6,382 nt of DNA from Caldithrix sp. (GTDB taxonomy: Bacteria > KSB1 > UBA2214 > DYKH01), in the NCBI GenBank assembly GCA_020722685.1, contig DYKH01000260.1, positions 1 through 6,382 of the forward strand, in the 5' to 3' direction. Below are positions 6,223 through 6,382 of the stretch, piece after piece. The notes beneath the pieces are model-generated. The model was not told the origin of the DNA and ran no database searches. It was given only the letters and a program-made list of their open reading frames with translations. The translations under genes were made by a program, and so were the position numbers. Position 1 is the first letter of the stretch. Each line of letters begins with the position of its first letter.

Positions 6223-6256
6223 GAACTCTGGCAGGGCTCGGAACTCTGTCAGAGTT
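6223..6256. promoter_or_regulatory. 15-bp palindrome and 18-bp-spaced direct repeat upstream of the flavoprotein gene
   Basis: aactctgtcagagtt (6242-6256) is a perfect 7-bp inverted repeat around one base. gaactctggcag (6223-6234) recurs as gaactctgtcag (6241-6252), 18 bp apart and differing at one base. The cluster lies about 90 bp before the flavoprotein ATG and 13 bp past the stop of the upstream gene fragment. It could be a repressor or activator operator, or a weak hairpin after the upstream gene; there is no T-tract. Confidence 0.4.
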
Positions 6257-6268
6257 AAGTTAGATGAA

Positions 6269-6382
6269 TCAGGTAAACACCACCGTGCGATTGCGGTGCA
6301 CGATGACCTGTCGATTCAGATGCAAAAAAGGTTCATCCGGCAAATGCGTACCTATTGGCGAAGAAAGGCCAAAAGCATTCCT
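6269..6382 (-). CDS. 3' end of an unrecognised gene (partial)
   Basis: An open frame enters from the right edge and ends at TGA (6269-6271), giving 37 residues: it includes SSPIGTHLPDEPFLHLNRQ and ends VIVHRNRTVVFT. The mixed polar and hydrophobic composition looks like protein rather than chance translation, but it is too short to place in a family. It lies on the same strand as the flavoprotein gene, 133 bp upstream of that gene's start, so co-transcription is possible. It could be a spurious reading. Confidence 0.4.
   Translation of the reverse strand, partial: RNAFGLSSPIGTHLPDEPFLHLNRQVIVHRNRTVVFT

Overview
The window looks like a piece of a proteobacterial chromosome, probably gammaproteobacterial, but the lineage is inferred only from the gene families and the REP-like repeats. 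GC content is moderate. Every gene I can support lies on the minus strand: two intact genes, one broken outer-membrane protein gene, and one gene whose 3' end enters from the right edge.

Layout from left to right: positions 1-180 are non-coding, with a short GC-rich tandem motif. Positions 182-508 hold two direct copies of a 159-bp repeat about 91% identical, whose outer ends resemble ISL3-family insertion sequence termini. Positions 581-1196 hold a small beta-barrel outer-membrane protein gene broken by two single-base losses; reading through three frames restores about 205 residues ending in a C-terminal Phe. Positions 1197-1886 are mostly non-coding but dense in structure: a REP-like inverted pair inside longer outer arms, a 37-codon candidate ORF whose start lies in that repeat, a promoter-plus-hairpin unit that may encode a minus-strand small RNA, and a strong two-way terminator.

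Positions 1887-4640 encode a 917-residue exported two-half M16 zinc peptidase with the HXXEH motif in its first half. Positions 4641-5154 are non-coding and contain a second, more diverged REP-like pair and a strong hairpin just after the next gene's stop. Positions 5155-6135 encode a dihydroorotate dehydrogenase-like flavoprotein that keeps FMN-binding lysines but lacks the usual catalytic Cys/Ser loop. Positions 6136-6268 are an intergenic gap with a 15-bp palindrome and a paired direct repeat. Positions 6269-6382 look like the 3' end of an unrecognised gene.

The two intact genes have their own ribosome binding sites and are separated by about 500 bp containing hairpins, so they are probably separate transcription units; nothing shows a shared pathway. 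No new multi-gene system is evident. The most interesting material is the repeat and RNA-scale structure between genes.
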